In this document: piece after piece, positions 10,901-23,865 of the stretch
Numbering within the stretch: the stretch's first letter is position 1
Layout: each line of letters starts with the position of its first letter
DNA from: Branchipolynoe longqiensis
Lineage: Eukaryota; Annelida; Polychaeta; Phyllodocida; Polynoidae
Assembly (NCBI GenBank): GCA_030323885.1
Contig: CM059186.1
Span: 150,014,407 to 150,078,406, forward strand
Length of the DNA: 64,000 nucleotides
Reading direction: 5' to 3'
Translations under genes and position numbers: made by a program
The notes under the pieces: model-generated
The model's database searches: none
Told to the model about the DNA's origin: nothing
Seen by the model: the letters and a program-made list of their open reading frames with translations, nothing else

Positions 10901-13900
10901 GGATACAAGCTAAAATGAATTGTGGAACTTTCAGGTTCTTTGTTGGGAGTTTTACATTTTTGCAGCATTTAAGGTCACATCACGACGAGGGAGCTTCCTG
11001 AGAATGTCTGAACTGCTCATTCTTAAATCATAAAATAAAGATAATTTTTGCTCACTTTACCCTCAACCACTAGAGGTTTTACTTTTGAGTGCATAACCAC
11101 GATACAACAGGATAACTTCATATTAGCTTGATGATTATACTCCAACTTTACTCTAATTGGAAGTGATTTACTCAAAAAGGGTTAACTTTTGGAAAGATTT
11201 AAAGTGAACACATAATCAATTAATTTGGGTGTGCAGTTCAAAATGCTGGACCCCATAGGCTTTAACAGTGATAGTGTATATTAAATTGACTTGGTATTCC
11301 TTCTATTCAGCAATAAATGTTTAATAAGTGCATCGGGGTCAATACGAGTTTTGGATTAGAAAATATGCTTTCATCGAAATATACAACTTAAAAATAAACC
11401 CAGAGATTAAATCAAATCAAATATAGCCCAATATAATCGCCTAACTTGTAGGAGTGGAGAGATTTTATTCTCATTCTAACCACTGTGGAAACTAGACTTT
11501 GTGAGAATATTGGATCTATTCTGAAAGTAACGTCCTCTAAACCAATGACTTCGAAATCAACATATGTCAAAATCACTTCAAATGTATGGGTTTTGAAATG
11601 CTCCATAATTGTTGATTTTGATATAATCCAGAATATTAACTTCTGGGATAAATGTACATATCGTGATCAGACTAATTCCTGATGAGGTGGTTACAGCAAT
11701 GGACTGCTGCTATAGTATAGGAAACCAGCCTTGGTGTGTTCACTTATATTGGCAGTTTAATTATTGTTTACATATTTCCACAACGATCTAACTGAAACAA
11801 CTGTTCCTGAATTTAAATATCTACTTACAAATATTTGTTTTAAACGGTAAACGTAATTATGAGATGCCTAGGGAGATGAAGTAAACTACCTAACCTGATG
11901 TAGAGCTTTTGACACCTGATTGGTCAATCTGTTTCCGCTAACTTTAATGTACCCATCCCCACCATAAGGATCTGGAATAAATTACCTTAATTTCTCGAGT
12001 AAAAGCCATAGTATATATAGAGAATGGTTCTCCAGACCCCACAGCAAAGACCCCAAAGATCAGTACCTGGCCTATCTCCTGAAATCAAAATTGAAATGGA
12101 CATCCACTCCCCGCCCCCTTAAAAATCGGCCCTAACTACAATATAGCAAACAGTTGGTGATAGAGGGTGTGGGATACGACAGCATAATATATATTTTGAT
12201 ATATAAAAAGTACTGCAACACAAAACTAACTTTATTTGAGTCGATTAGGCATAAATCCATCATTCTACGGATAGAAAAATCGTCAGATATAGAGACAGCA
12301 CATCAGCATATCTACATTCTTAACTACTTATTAAAAATCAAATCTACTAATGTTAATTAATATGGAAAAGAATGATTTACCATGGTTTGGTGTGCCAATA
12401 AACTTGATGGATGATACTGCAGTAAAAGATGGTAGCGTCGTAAAATGTGAATCAAGCCATAGTTGTTTCATTTGTTGTCGTGTTCCATCCGCCGTGTTGC
12501 TTCAACTGCTGTTTCATTCATGGTTGTTTCACTTGTAGCTGTTCCACATTAATTAGATGTTATGGTCACCCATTACATCAACTTAATCATTGATGTGATC
12601 ATTGACTTTAAAGTCTTATTGGTCAGTTCCAGACCTTGAAAACTACCACAGATTTCTGTGTCGCCCTCATCTTGAATCTTCATATTACTATTAATTCCAT
12701 GTTCATGAAAATCCTGTATATGAAAAAATCTTTATGCTGGGACATGTTACCCAATGCTTAAAAATCCTAGTTGTACATAATTTTAATTCTATTCATCATT
12801 CTTAGAATCGTCGAAGTCGATGATTGCCAGCTTGGTCACTATAGCTAGGCACTTGGAAAAAAAATTCCTGTTTTATCAGCAAGAGGCTTCTAAATGCTGC
12901 ACAAAAATACCTTATTTGTTATAATAGCCTTATTAGAACCCGAGATATGAGGCTTTAAAGGTGCCAAATTCAGACCCTTTTGTTACTAGTATTTGTATTA
13001 CAAAGCTTTGGAAAATTGTGACAGCCTTGACATTTTGGACAAAAATGTTTCATTGGCTTAATTATGTCAACACAACCCTACCATGAAACATGTGACCTCA
13101 TGAATATAATTAATAACATTAACTGAAGATTAAATCATCGAGTACTAAGTCAGGCAGGGGAAGTGACAAATGCCTCCCAGAATTGTCTTGATATTTTCGC
13201 AATTGTGTGACTTCAGTGCGATCTGCAAATTTACGGAACGGAAAAACGGCAGTGCAGAAATTCAGACCGCTCTGAAACTTCACAAGTTAATAGTTAAGAC
13301 ATGAAATAACTGGTTTACCTAAGAAAAAAAGTGGTCTGCTAAATAGCAAGAGTGTCATAATGTAAGCAAAGTTACCTTAAACTTCAGAAAGCTGGGTATC
13401 TGTCTCTTACTGTTGGATTTTGATCGGACAAAAACTAGAATGTCAAAATTAGTGTCCTTCAAAATGGTACCATTTGTACCCTATTTTCAGCAGAGCTATT
13501 GTCCTAAATCAGCATTTTCGCGAAAGACGAAAAAAGCAGCACTGAAAAGTGCTGACGTCACAGCGCTAGTTTAGCGAGGCCGGCAAGCGCGGCGGATTTC
13601 CAAGTGCCTGCGATAGCAACGATCCTCTGTTTTCCATATTTACATAATTTGCATGCTCCAGAATGACTAGATAAGAATCTAATCTCAGCACCGCCATATG
13701 GGTGCAGTGAGGACTATAAACATCAACATTGGAGGTGGCATATTTGACTTCTGAAGAGAACCATATTTTCCTAGTTGTTGTGCTTCCATGAATTCTGGCC
13801 TAAAAGGTCGGACCCAGACTATATAGAGCCCATGCAGTGCTTTCAAAAAGTTATGAAATAGAAGTTAGAATTGTAAAAGTAGAAGTTGCAGGTGCGGTAA

Positions 13901-14300
13901 CAAACACATAACACTGGAGTGTAGTCCACCATGTGGAACAGGTACAGGTCGCAGGGGAGCATGTAGACGGTGCTGGCGGTGTGCGTCAGCTTGTTTTGAT
14001 AGCACTGCCATGGCAGACAAACATATCGCAGACATATGATATATAATATATGCAATTGTCTACACAGCATTGCATCAATGACCAGCTACCGGGATATGTG
14101 TGTGTGTGTGGGGGGGGGGGGGGGGGTTGTCAGCTTTGTACTGAAATTAGTGAGTCATTCACCCCCACGATCTTAGGTCAATCCACTCTAGATAAAAAAA
14201 AATGTCACATGTCCTGATGAAACCATAGGAAACTCCGCCCCCTTGAATAATCAACTATCCCCTCTAGTTGGCCATGTGTGGGCAACAAGCCATTGCATCT
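7942..14300. other. Intergenic, no supported gene
   Basis: This AT-rich stretch lies upstream of the MBD-PHD gene. ORFs are short, unlinked and without domain-like patterns. Contents I can name: MITE remains at 11040-11400, poly-G/T runs, and an imperfect inverted repeat (AGATAAACCTCTGC near 9930 against GCAGAGGTTTATCT near 10770) suggesting an old foldback of about 0.95 kb. The promoter of the MBD-PHD gene should be close to 8 kb, but no clear core element is visible. Confidence 0.5.
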
Positions 14301-14302
14301 GC

Positions 14303-14863
14303 TTAAGGGGCATGTCATACTACAACGTATAGCGTTAGCGTATCCCGATATATGCGATTTTCTACCAACACGTCAGCATACAGCATCATAGGTTACGTAT
14401 ACGTTGGGCATACGTCGAATACGCTTGAGGTATCGCGGCATAGGTCGAGCCGCTAAAAATATTTTGTGCATGTTCAAAATTTTCAACATGTCACCGCATG
14501 GCTCATACGTTTCTCATACGCTTGGCGTACGTTAGGCACATGTTAGCCTACGTTCAGCTGTGCAGTACGCGTACAGCCAACGGATGCACAACGTACTCCT
14601 AACATACTTCGAACGTATGCCTGCCATATCTCCAGTGTACTTAACATACTTCTAGCGATGAAGTAACGTACGTAACTTTGGTAAGCATACCGTGAGCGTA
14701 TGCGATAGGTCAGAGATACGTTCTTCATACATTACATACATTGTGTTACGTTATGTTACGCCCATTTTTATCCCCTGCCCTGCAAAGTTCGATGAATGCC
14801 GACGTACTGGCAAATTGGCATACGTTGGGTACACGCTGACGCCATAGTGTGACAGGGCCTTAA
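14303..14863. mobile_element. TTAA-flanked MITE (piggyBac or Kolobok type)
   Basis: TTAA at both borders encloses ends that are inverted copies of each other: left GGGGCATGTCATACTACAAC, right (inverted) GGCCCTGTCACACTATGGC. The interior is strikingly rich in TACG/CGTA words (CATACGTCGAATACGCTTG, GGCGTACGTTAGG) in both orientations. There is no coding capacity. The TTAA target assigns it to the piggyBac/Kolobok-like group. Confidence 0.75.
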
Positions 14864-15371
14864 GAAATAGTTGAAACAGTTGAAGGTCAACAGTGATATA
14901 TCCCATCTACAAAAGAGTTGACGGTTCATTTATTTTAGCAATAATAATTTACGGAAAACAATATATATTAAGTTTATTTCAAAGTCACCAACTAGAAGCT
15001 ACCCACCTCGTTCTCACTGTAAAATATTTAGACTTTCTGCACATAATTACATTATGAAAATTGATCACACTTAAATCAGACAGTTTGTCTTTGTAAGAAA
15101 CTGTCATGTTATATATATATATATATATATCGGATCTGTTATTGAGAAAACCAGATATGATTATGTCTGATCTGGTTTCCAGAATTATGTTTTCTGCTAG
15201 GATGTGGGAAAGTGTTGGGAAAACCTGAGCTGTACACATTCCCACCAAATTAGTGGTTATTTTCTAGTACACCAAGATGGCGGAAATAAACAGTAAAATT
15301 ATTCCCTGTTAAAGGAGTGGCTAATGGTATCATTTACCTCATTTGGATATATCTGTATTTGTATTGGTAAT

Positions 15372-15570
15372 TTGTTTGTTGTTTTATGTCCTAGAATCAT
15401 CTACGGTCATATCTGGACGGGTACCGACTTGTGACAGTGCGCACTCATAGCGACTTTATATTGCTGCCCCACTGGAAGACCAGGCTGCCAGAACCATGAC
15501 CTGATATCCCACTCAGTCTCATTATCCTGACACTGAGCCAACCAGTTGTTGCCCTATTTGATATTAGAAA
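15372..15570 (-). repeat. tRNA-headed SINE family, body fragment
   Basis: The reverse of the SINE body seen complete at 49949-50265 and 54439-54765: GACGGGTACCGACTTGTGAC, CTGCCCCACTGGAAGACCAG, GATATCCCACTCAGTC, CTGAGCCAACCAG. The tRNA-like head is missing. Confidence 0.8.
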
Positions 15571-18500
15571 TGTTTGTGCAAGTCTGTAAGACTACGTTCT
15601 AGTTCAAATAGCATCAATCAGCAATGGACATAAATTTATCACGCCTGAACCTGAGTCTTACCGCGTGGCGCTACTCTTGATGAGTGTGCATTCTTTATTA
15701 TAAATCTGCTACTACTGAGTACTGTAGTTATTGAATTAAGCACTGCCACTAATGCAGTATAAGTGGTAACAGTGGTGAGTACGGTACTGCTACCGCTGAC
15801 AGTGAAACTGTTACCAGATAGGTACCCCACAATCCGCCGGGGGCGCCACTATCGCCTGACCAATAAACTTGTACAACTTTTTGCAACCTCATCTCAGGCA
15901 GAGTAGAGTCAGGAAAAGACTCATGTGCAGTACCCTTACTGTTACATCCGTTTTTGAAGCACCAGAGATTTCAGCAAAGATAGCGACTATTTTCATTGTT
16001 GTACGACATTTCAAAGGCATTTTAGTAAGCTATTCAAGTCTTCAGATGCAAAATTCAGAGGGAAGACTGCCAGGAATGTCCATGCTAACTATTAGAATGT
16101 GAATCTTTAGCATTTTTTTTGCTAAAATTGGTCATGCAATGACTACAACTGGAATCGCAAGTCTAGAACTTGGCAGAGTATTGTAGGTGTCTACAACCTC
16201 ATGTTTACAATTTGCAAATCCGTTCACATTTTCTGTGTCTGTACACATTCAGAAGATTTTACTTGATTTCTACACTCAAAGTCCACCTTCTATATATCTC
16301 GGGTAGCTTTAAAAGGTATATGGACATTTAAATCTGTTATTAATTGACCATTGTGTGAAGTTTCATGATGTTGTAAGGTCGAAAAGGTACTTTGCTAGGT
16401 GCCCAAGGTTTCAGTGTTATAAGATCAATCATATCAATGACAACCAAAAATCCACTAACGATTCTGAAGAGTCTTCCCAAGTGTTTGAGTCCAAAAACAA
16501 GCATATTTCAGCATTTCTTCTTGATTCGGCAGACAGATTAAGTTGAAAGGGAAGTTTGTTACCCTTAAATCAACATCATACCTTGTTTTCCTGTAATTCC
16601 CAATGTTTACACCGATTCTATGGCCTGTTCTCTTTTAAACAATGTTTGAGTGAAGGTTGTGGCTTGCTGCAGTATGGTGCAGTATGTAGGTATGTTGGAA
16701 TTTTTTTTTAATTTATCATATAGAAATGATACTCATACCATTGAAAAGAGCCAAAAAAATGCTTTTAAATGACACAAAGATCATGCATATCGGTCTAGTA
16801 TTAAGAAAGTTATGATTTTTTTAATATTTAAAATCGCATGTTTTTGGGTCCTGTAATTAAACTGAAACAAAGGCAATGGTTGTGACCTTAAGCCAGCATG
16901 CGTGTTGGTGAGCATGTTGGTGTGCGTGGAACACAACCATGTCACTTTCCGATTCAAAATTAACCACTTTCGACGTATAGGATCGGGATAATATTTGGTA
17001 TAATGTGAGAAAAGACCTTAATAATTTGGGCTACATATTTTTTATTTATCCCCATAGTGATTTTGAACTGATTTTAAACCGAAAATGAGTGCAAGGCAGA
17101 GGTAAGCCTGTCACTATAGTGCCAAAGTCATGACACTTTCCATTTCAAAATTAACCACTTTCGAAGTATAGTACCTTGATAATATTTGGCATAATGTGAG
17201 AAAAGACATTAATAATCTGGGCCATTTATTTTTTATTTATGGCCAAAGTGATTTTGAACTGATTTGAGCATCCACAAATGAGTGCAAATGTTCAAAATTG
17301 TGTCACGAACGAACGAATCAGCAGAAATGCAAAATTCGAAAACTATGACATTCAGAAAGCTTTCCTTTATATGTGGTGATAATGATTCCCCGATCCCCCC
17401 ACCGGTTAGCCTATGAGAAGCGATTTGGGAAGCGATGTTGAGAACCGTTTGCGCACTCCCGACCACAGCGATCGGGAACAACACCGCGGCCGCGCAGCGC
17501 GTCGATGTCAACATACCTACAGTATGTCAATTTGTAAAAAACGATTTCAAAATTCAATATAATACCGCCGATCGACGTTTTATAAAGTGTCACAACTTCC
17601 TTTATAATTGTCACAGGATATTGATTTAGGTATCATTAGAAAGGTCTTTCCAATACCTTTGCAATGATATATTTTATGTTGGAATCTGTTGATTTTGACA
17701 TTTTTTGTGGGCTATATTTGCATGTGGTTTCACCAAGTTCCCCCATAGTAAAGTGTCCATGAATTAAGACAAAAGAGTGAAATGAAAACCATCAGAACTA
17801 TTTTATTAACAATGCTACAGAGCTAAAAAAAATTAAATTAAAAAAAGGTGTATTCAACTCCGAATTTGAAGGACTTCAATTCTGTTCTATTCATGGTGTT
17901 CTAGGCCTGTTTTAAAATTTTCGTGTGTGGTCCCTACAGATAGGTTTGGTTTGAAAATGTTGCCCACATTGCTAGTATTTAATACTAATATTAATAATAG
18001 TATCAGAAACTGGCACCTGGAGAGGGAAACCTCCCACGGCGACCGATCCAAATGAAAATTCATGATGATCATGATGGACTGAGATCTCAAGCTTATTTGG
18101 TTGATCACATGTTGTTATGAGTGCCTATAATCCTATAACTTTATACACGCTTTTCACATCGTAAACTTGGATGGAACCAAGAGCCTGGGCTGAGCCAAAC
18201 ATTAAACAGTAATTGTTGTTTGTGACACTCGACGTCATACCGGCCCAAGTCAAAACAACAAAATGTTTCTGTCGATCTACGATACATATCACAATAATGC
18301 AGTCTACTGTGTTATAAATCCTGAAATACTTCACTAAAAATGAGCAATTTGGGTTTAATACAGACGCAATTATTCATTACTTACCGTCACTTTACCGCGC
18401 GAATGGCCGCCTTAAACTAGGTCAATATCGTGAAATCTCGTCTGAACGTGACTTGTTGGCCTTTGTCTTAAAATTGGAAGATGTATGCAACATATAGTCA

Positions 18501-18960
18501 AGGATCACTTTCATTTAAGTAATTTTACCAAGTCATATTTCAGTATTAAATATGTGCAAGTCAAACAATCCCCCGTGAAACAAGATTATTACGCTGGTTC
18601 TTGGCTCACGATTTAGAATTCGTTCGAAGGTCATATGTGTACGCTGGGACAAGCCTGGATTCGCCCGTGTGTGAACTCGGCTCATATGGGCGTAAATCCC
18701 ACCGTGTCTGCTGCATGGATAATTTTGGTTCACTTTATAAAGGTTCTACGGTGCTTCCCTCTCCCCCTTCAATTTATTCGAATTCCACGACCTGCCAAAA
18801 GGGGAAGTAGTTACTCAACTCATTCGGTCATCCCGTTTGGTTAATTTTAATTGATTATCCATTAATGGTGTTAGGCCGCAAACCCCACAAACATATTTGA
18901 ATAGAAATGGTTGATGTGGTGGATTGTAGCAACTGTCACTGCCACTGGCTCCATTTTTTT
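15571..18960. other. Intergenic, no supported gene; direct repeat at 16938-17270
   Basis: I see no gene. A unit of about 190 bp occurs twice in tandem, starting near 16938 and 17131 (GACACTTTCC..., AAAATTAACCACTTTCGA, ATAATGTGAGAAAAGAC, AGTGATTTTGAACTGATTT). A fragment of the SINE head (CATTCGGTCATCCC) ends near 18845. Remaining ORFs are short and lack support. Confidence 0.5.
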
Positions 18961-20215
18961 AGCCATGTTCACACACACAACTTAAGTTTAGGTCGATTTA
19001 GATGAGGCGAACTAGTTGTGAAAGTGTGTCGAGTCCACACATGCATGATGCAGTAGGCCTACTTGGGGCGGTTTAAGGCGGAAGTCGATATCTGCGCATG
19101 AGCGTGACTGACCAAACCAGCACCAGTTTCGGTTAGTTGATGTCAGTCATCACGAGATTGTGTGGGTTTGACCTAGATCTGTATTGACTGAATTGTATTG
19201 TTTTGGAACTGTCCAAACTTCTGCTGGGCAGCGAAAACCTATAAAAAAAAAATGACAAAAATATCTGTGCACAGCTAGCTCTTTCATAAGCTGTGTTCAC
19301 ACCCACAACTTTAGGCCAAACTAGATAAGGCGAACTAGGCGTGAAAGTGTGTCGTGTCCACACATCCAGTACTTGGGGCGGTTTAAGCTGGAAATCGATA
19401 TCTGCTCATGAGCAAGTCCATACTAACCAGCACCACTTTCGGTTAGTCGGTGTCGCCACCAGAGAGTGTGGGTTCGACCTAGATATGTATAGACTGAGTA
19501 TTGTTTTGGAACGGTCAAAACTTCTGCTGGGCAGTGAAAACCTAAAAATAAATGATGAAAAAAATATCTGTGCACAGCTAGCGGTTTCATAGACCAAATC
19601 ATATAATATGCGCTTTTGATCGACCGGAAAGTCAACAAACTAAGGTCTCGACTGCACATGCGTGTGACGTCCTTAATCCGGCTCATCTAAGCCGCTACCG
19701 TTCACACTATGAACTTGGGCCGACTTAAGCTAGTTCGCTTCATCAATACTACCTCGCGACATGGTTTACTTGAAGCGAACTAGATGAATCGACTCAGCCC
19801 TAATCCGCCTCAGCGTCGCATCCACACGGCGAATGTGAGCCGAACTAGACAAGGCGAACTAGTTCAGGCGACTTAATGCCCGTGTGTGAACACGGCTATA
19901 GACCAAATTATATAGTATGCGCTTGTGATCGACCGGAAAATCAACAAACTTAGCCCTGGACTGTGCATGCATGTGACATGCTTAAGCCGCCTCAAGTAAA
20001 CCGCTACCGTCCACACACACAAGATAGGCCGACCCAAGCTAGTTCGCTTCATGTAAACTACCTCGCGATGCGGTGTACTTGAGGCGAACTAGATCAGTCG
20101 ACTCAGCCCTAATTCGCCTCAGCGTCGCGGCCACACGGCCAATGTGAGTCGACTTAGATGAGGCGAACTAGTTGAGGTGACTTAAGGCCCATGTGTGAAC
20201 AAGGCTCAAGATATA
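18961..20215. repeat. Cluster of foldback elements with GTGTTCACAC-type ends
   Basis: Termini AGCCATGTTCACACACAC (18961), GCTGTGTTCACACCCACAAC (19288), GTGTGAACACGGCT (19892) and GTGTGAACAAGGCT (20205) bound at least two nested or adjacent copies. The interior repeats AGGCGAACTAG and its complement many times in both orientations, so each copy can fold extensively. Near-identical internal blocks (CACAGATAT..., TCATTTATTTTTAGG) occur at 22555-22720 and 25455-25640. Confidence 0.7.
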
Positions 20216-20352
20216 CCTAATGTTTTACCAGTATGCATCCAGTCGGGACTTGAAACAGTTCACCGACTCTTGCTTGTTTAGATTAGTTTGTACGTTCAAC
20301 ATTGCCTGTCCGATAAACGCATCAAATTGTCAAAAGCATATAGATTTTACCT

Positions 20353-20697
20353 AGATAAAGGATTCACCCCGTACACCCATTACAGTACACCCTATGTAAA
20401 AGCTGGCGATAGCTGCTTTAGTATGGAACAGGAAGTAGAAACCCTGGCTCCGGTATCAAAGGGCTACCCATATCGGCACAGAGTTGGTGAAATGGCAGAG
20501 AATGCAAAAAGACAAGATGGCGGCGATAAAACCTCGTCGGTTTTATTTTTTTAATATGTTTTATTATATATTTCAAATCAAGAGTAACGGGTAAATATGA
20601 AGATTTATGTGAACAATATATTTTGCCTGTTTTTCTAATATGTTGGTTTTCACCCCTGTACTGTAAGTACTGGGTGAATCTTTTATCTATATTTTAC
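20353..20697 (-). mobile_element. MITE, TAGATAAAGGATTCACCC family
   Basis: TAGATAAAGGATTCACCCC at the left is matched by GGGTGAATCTTTTATCTA at the right. The interior segment GGTGAAATGGCAGAGAA...AAAGACAAGATGGC is the reverse complement of that at 30500-30545. A deleted copy lies at 26815-26880 and two direct copies at 30290-31065. Confidence 0.75.
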
Positions 20698-20898
20698 CCT
20701 AAATATCTTGTAACAATATCTAGCTAAACACTTACAAGAGCCCAGTAGCCTGAGTAGGTCATTAATAATTTACAGATTAACTCACAGATCATGTTACGTT
20801 GTTAGGCATCACACTATCCTGCTTCGTGGTTGGATAGAAGCAGTTCTTTCTACTATCAAGACAAGTTTGTGTGTTAAGTCACTGATATGTTTATTTTG

Positions 20899-20969
20899 AA
20901 TAACATTATTTCAACCCCCAGTGAATATTCATGTTTTAAATAACACTTGGGGGTTGAAATAGTGTTATT
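20899..20969. repeat. Inverted repeat, 25-bp arms
   Basis: AATAACATTATTTCAACCCC and following bases are repeated in inverted order 20 nt later (GGGGTTGAAATAGTGTTATT). Related arms recur near 21110-21160 and 22150-22215, marking a larger palindromic element that encloses 21100-22225. Confidence 0.8.
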
Positions 20970-21099
20970 TATGAGCATAACTTAATCAATAAGTGAAATT
21001 CAGCTCAAATTAAACCCCAAATCCTAGCGATATTAAGGCCGCAGCAGCGTTATTGCGAATGTAAGTAAAACAAAAAGCATAAACCTATTCAATGCTACG

Positions 21100-22225
21100 A
21101 TCTAATTATGTTATTTAGAACCATGAATATTTACTCGGGGGTTGAAATATGTTATTTAGGAGCATAACTTACTCAATAAATGAAATTCGGTCAAATTAAA
21201 CCCAAAATCGCAGGATTATTGCCGTTATCGCTGTACTTTCACTCGGATTTTGGGTTTAATTTGACCAAAATTTCACTTATAGAGGGGGTGTAGTAACGTC
21301 ACAAGACAACTTTCGGTGGCCATATTGGATTACATACAGAAGGCTTGCAACTGCCTACACTTTGCTTATTTACTGATTTGTTGGTTTATTTGTCACTGTT
21401 TTGAGCAGTTTGGCCTCAGAAGTTGTTGCTAAAGTACTGTAAAGCCGTGTTTACACGGGGAATTGTGAAACGTTCTAGACAAGGTGATTTATATGCAGCG
21501 TTTTAGAGACATGTTTACACGGCGGAGTTGGAAAGTGTGTCGGCGCCGGGAATCAGCAGGCGCCTGTAGCCAGCAAGCACTGCTATTTGTTTAGTTTACA
21601 CACGTCGATTTGACGCAGATGTAGCTGCTACGTTAATATCGCTTGGAATTTAAGGTTAATTTAATTAAATTTCATTATTTCAGTCCGTAATTCTGTTAAA
21701 TATGATCGCATTCACTAGATTTCGGACTAATCGGTCCCTAACACTGCTGGGCACCAGTGAATAGACCTGAGCCTGTATCCGGCGAGCACTGCTATTGTAC
21801 ACAATCACCGCCCGGGAACCAGCTGAAACGTTTCCTGTAAACCACCTCCAGAGGTGGTATACTCAGAACGTTCCAGCTGAAACCTTTCAGCCCTAAAACG
21901 CCTCAGTGGTGCGTTTACACGGACACATTTAAAACGAACTAGGCAACTGGTTCTACCTAGGACGTTTCAACTCGCCCGTGTAAATGCAGCTTATGTAAAC
22001 ACATTGGATGTAAACTGCCCAGCACACAAGAAAACTCTGTTTTACTGCATCTGCATGCATTCACAACATGGCTAGGGAGGGTGCTCGTAATCCAAGATGG
22101 CTGACTGCTGAGTGATGACGTCACATGCACTCCCTCTATTGAGTAGGGCCTAAGTTATGCTTCTAAATAAGATTATTTGAACACCCCAGTGAATAGTCAT
22201 GTTTCTAAATAACAGAATTAGATCA
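21100..22225. mobile_element. Foldback element containing a nested foldback
   Basis: The left arm (ATGTTATTTAGGAGCATAAC at ~21149) is matched by an inverted right arm (GTTATGCTTCTAAATAA at ~22153). Inside, 21170-21275 is another palindrome (TCAAATTAAACCCAAAATC against GATTTTGGGTTTAATTTGA). A copy of the GTGTTTACACGG family lies at 21443-21991 (AGCCGTGTTTACACGGG to CCCGTGTAAATGCAGCT). No ORF is supported. Confidence 0.6.
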
Positions 22226-22236
22226 TAGTAGTGTAT

Positions 22237-22831
22237 AGCCCTGTTCACACGGGCAATGTAAATCGATTCGTAGAAAGCGACTTGCCTAGTTCGCCTCACA
22301 TTTGCCGTGTGAACGGACGTCTGAGGCGGATTAGGGCTGATTCGACTCACGTGATGCGGATCATGTAGACCACCTAAGCGAGGTAGTCTACGTGAGGCGA
22401 TTTCTCTGATTCGATTTATTTTGCCCGTGTGGACGCACTGTGGCGGATTAAGCACCTCACACGCATGCGCAGTCGACCTTAGTTTGTTGACTTTCCGGTC
22501 GATCAAAAGCGCATATTATATAATTTAATTAATGAAACCGCTATATCTACGCACAGATATTTTTTTCATCATTTATTTTTAGGGTTTCACTGCCCAGCAG
22601 AAGTTTTGATCGTTCCAAACCAATAAGATTCATTAAATACATATCTAGGTCGAACCCACACTCTCTGGTGCCAGCATCGTCGAACCCAAAATGGTGCTGG
22701 TTAGTCTGTACTTGCTCATGCGCAGATATCCACTTCCGCCTCACGCAGTGTCCGTGTGAACGGGCGCCTAATTCGCCTCACCTGATTCGATTTGCCTGAT
22801 TCGCCTCACATTTTGCCCGTGTGAACAGGGC
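22237..22831. mobile_element. MITE with 20-bp TIR, GTGTTCACAC family, complete copy
   Basis: AGCCCTGTTCACACGGGCAA at the left is perfectly inverted at the right (TTGCCCGTGTGAACAGGGCT). TAT flanks each side, suggesting a TA or TAT target duplication. The 595-bp interior has inverted GAGGCGAAT/ATTCGCCTC words and the CATCATTTATTTTTAGGG block shared with the 19.5-kb and 25.4-kb copies. This is the best-defined member of the family in the window. Confidence 0.8.
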
Positions 22832-23099
22832 TTATAATTCACACACACTTGATACTAAAGGGAACTGCTTCGATCCAACGATGACGACGACTATAAGCAC
22901 TGGTCACGTGCTAATCGTTTGACCCAAATCCTCAATGGCTATGGAGTTAGTTTTGACAATCATGTTTACACTTCAAATATTATTTTAGCATGTTTGCATT
23001 AAAAATGTGTCCAAAGTTACTTCAAACCAAAATAAGGGAAATTGTAATGATCAATGTAATATATTTATCTCAGAAATTACGGAAAGTCAAAACCATGGG

Positions 23100-23865
23100 A
23101 CTGTGGGGTGGAGTAGGGGGTTGAGGGTGTGCATGGTTGGGGTGTAGGTGTGTGTGGTAGGGGTTGAGGGGGGGGGGGGTAGGGGTTGAGGGGTGTAGGT
23201 GGATGTGGTTGGGGTACATGGTTGGTGGTGGGAGCATATTTTTGTGTGATGGGGTGTGTGGTGGGGACATATGTGGGTGTGTGGTAGAGGTGTAGGGGTG
23301 TGGTAAGGATTTTGGTGTGTGTGGTGGTGGGGATTTAGTGGTGAGTGGGTATGGTGGGGGTTGGCAGTGTGGTGGGGACTTAGGTATGTGGTGGGGGCTT
23401 AGGGATGTGGTGGGGGTGTAGGTGTGTTTGGTGGGGGTTGACGGTGTCTGTGGTTGGGGTGTAGGCAGGTATGGTGGGGGTGCAGGTGTGTGTGTGGTAG
23501 AGGTGTAGGCGGTTTGCGGTTGAGGTGTAGGAGTGTCTTGCAGATCAGCACCTCACAATCTTTAGCATCCCTAATTCCCACCACACACCTACACCCCTAC
23601 CATAGCCCTAAACCCCCACCACACACCTATACCCCCACCCCACCACACACACCTAAACCTCCCACCACACACACCTACACACACATCACACCTACACCAC
23701 CAACATATGCACCTACACCCTCACCACACCCCTAAACCCTCACCACACACCTACACCCCCACCACACACACCTACACCACCAACACACACCTACACCCTC
23801 ACCACACCTCTAAACCCTCACCACACCCCTAAACCCTCACCACACCCCTAAACCCCCACTAAAAG
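23100..23865. repeat. Minisatellite with a G-rich to C-rich strand switch
   Basis: From 23100 to about 23530 the + strand is built of GGGTGTAGG/GTGGTGGGGG-type words. From about 23578 to 23865 it is built of the complement (CCTACACCCCCACCACACAC). A unique spacer of about 45 bp (TCAGCACCTCACAATC...) separates them. The array therefore forms one large imperfect inverted repeat. Both halves are variable-unit minisatellite. Proline/histidine ORFs here are compositional artefacts. Confidence 0.9.

Noticed and set aside
23070..23735. Pro/His-rich ORFs on both strands
   Set aside because: Direct translation of the minisatellite; no codon structure beyond the repeat.
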